A DNA stretch of 64,000 bases from Sphingomonas sp. PP-CC-1A-547 (lineage in GTDB: Bacteria; Pseudomonadota; Alphaproteobacteria; Sphingomonadales; Sphingomonadaceae): the NCBI RefSeq assembly GCF_003610375.1, contig NZ_RAPZ01000011.1:124001-188000 (forward strand), read 5' to 3'. The notes below the pieces were generated by a model. The model was not told the origin of the DNA, made no database searches, and was given only the letters and a program-made list of their open reading frames with translations. The translations under genes were made by a program, and so were the position numbers. How positions within the stretch are numbered: position 1 is the first letter of the stretch; the number at the start of each line of letters is the position of its first letter. Shown one piece after another: positions 63,877-64,000 of this stretch.

Positions 63877-64000
63877 TCAGGCGGGACCATCGCTTTCGTG
63901 GACGCCGGCCGCGCGTCGCAGGAACAGGTTCATGCGATCGACCGCGGAACGGGTGAGCGTTATCGTGCTGCCGTCCGAATAGGGCTCGATCTGCGCATCG
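63877..64000 (-). CDS. C-terminal end of a gene running off the right edge
   Basis: The last 41 codons read DAQIEPYSDGSTITLTRSAV... ending RRAAGVHESDGPA and a TGA at 63877. The third-position GC content is high throughout and there is no stop, so it is very likely coding. The DGSTITLTRSAVDR string is reminiscent of a LytTR DNA-binding domain end, but this is too short to call. Between its stop and the acnA start (63673-63876) nothing is seen except a GGCAC/GTGCC hairpin near 63812. Confidence 0.5.
   Translation of the reverse strand, partial: DAQIEPYSDGSTITLTRSAVDRMNLFLRRAAGVHESDGPA

Overview
The window is GC-rich chromosomal DNA from a sphingomonad alphaproteobacterium, most likely Sphingomonas in the broad sense. 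Evidence is the gene content and order (sufR-sufBCDST-A; tsaB-rimI-fur-plsC-miaB-phoH-ybeY-corC; hflKC followed by a DegP-type protease), a large TonB-dependent receptor, and many palindromic intergenic elements of the kind common in sphingomonads. Nearly all of it is core chromosome. There is no prophage, integrase, transposase, tRNA, rRNA or CRISPR array.

Layout. 1-2.6 kb: a minus-strand regulator/membrane-protein cluster, a DUF6356 gene and a Mpl-like Mur ligase, divergent from an LD-carboxypeptidase. 3.5-6.3 kb: thrS and infC, ending in a strong terminator. 6.7-9.7 kb: a TonB receptor. 9.8-14 kb: glnD divergent from hom. 14.2-16.5 kb (minus): two small exported paralogues, a CoA-binding protein and the Fe-S carrier ApbC/Mrp. 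16.6-23.5 kb (plus): hflK-hflC, a DegP-type protease, a HerA-like ATPase and an M20 amidohydrolase. 23.6-27.4 kb (minus): a class A beta-lactamase-like lipoprotein, nadB and an ABC ATPase. 27.6-30.7 kb: a zinc-finger protein, tldD, a ccdAB module, a PNPOx-like protein and a frameshifted DUF2007 gene. 30.9-43.2 kb (almost all minus): sorbosone-type dehydrogenase, corC, ybeY, vapC, vapB, phoH, miaB, plsC, fur, rimI, tsaB, a RutE-type nitroreductase, an Nfu scaffold, a patatin and an LpxO-like hydroxylase. 43.3-51.5 kb: an M16 peptidase, an acyl-CoA synthetase, ggt and pyrD. 51.7-57.9 kb: the SUF operon. 58.2-63.7 kb: an amino-acid permease with mtnP, a candidate sRNA, and acnA.

Functional themes. 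Iron-sulfur metabolism recurs: the SUF operon with its Rrf2 regulator, an Nfu scaffold, ApbC/Mrp, Fur, and the Fe-S enzymes MiaB and AcnA. (NadB, which makes iminoaspartate for the Fe-S enzyme NadA, is itself a flavoprotein.) A second theme is translation and RNA quality (thrS, infC, tsaB, rimI, miaB, ybeY), and a third is envelope maintenance (hflKC, DegP, Mpl-like ligase, LD-carboxypeptidase, plsC, LpxO-like).

The less ordinary content lies between and inside these blocks. A vapBC module sits inside the phoH-ybeY operon with its own promoter and paired operators. A ccdAB module is wedged between tldD and a PNPOx gene, with two palindromes over its promoter. A likely small RNA with a C-rich hairpin loop and a terminator lies beside acnA. 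infC, and possibly plsC, appear to start at non-canonical codons. At least six families of extragenic palindromes occur, several of them inside the SUF operon. I found no complete multi-gene system that I would call previously undescribed.
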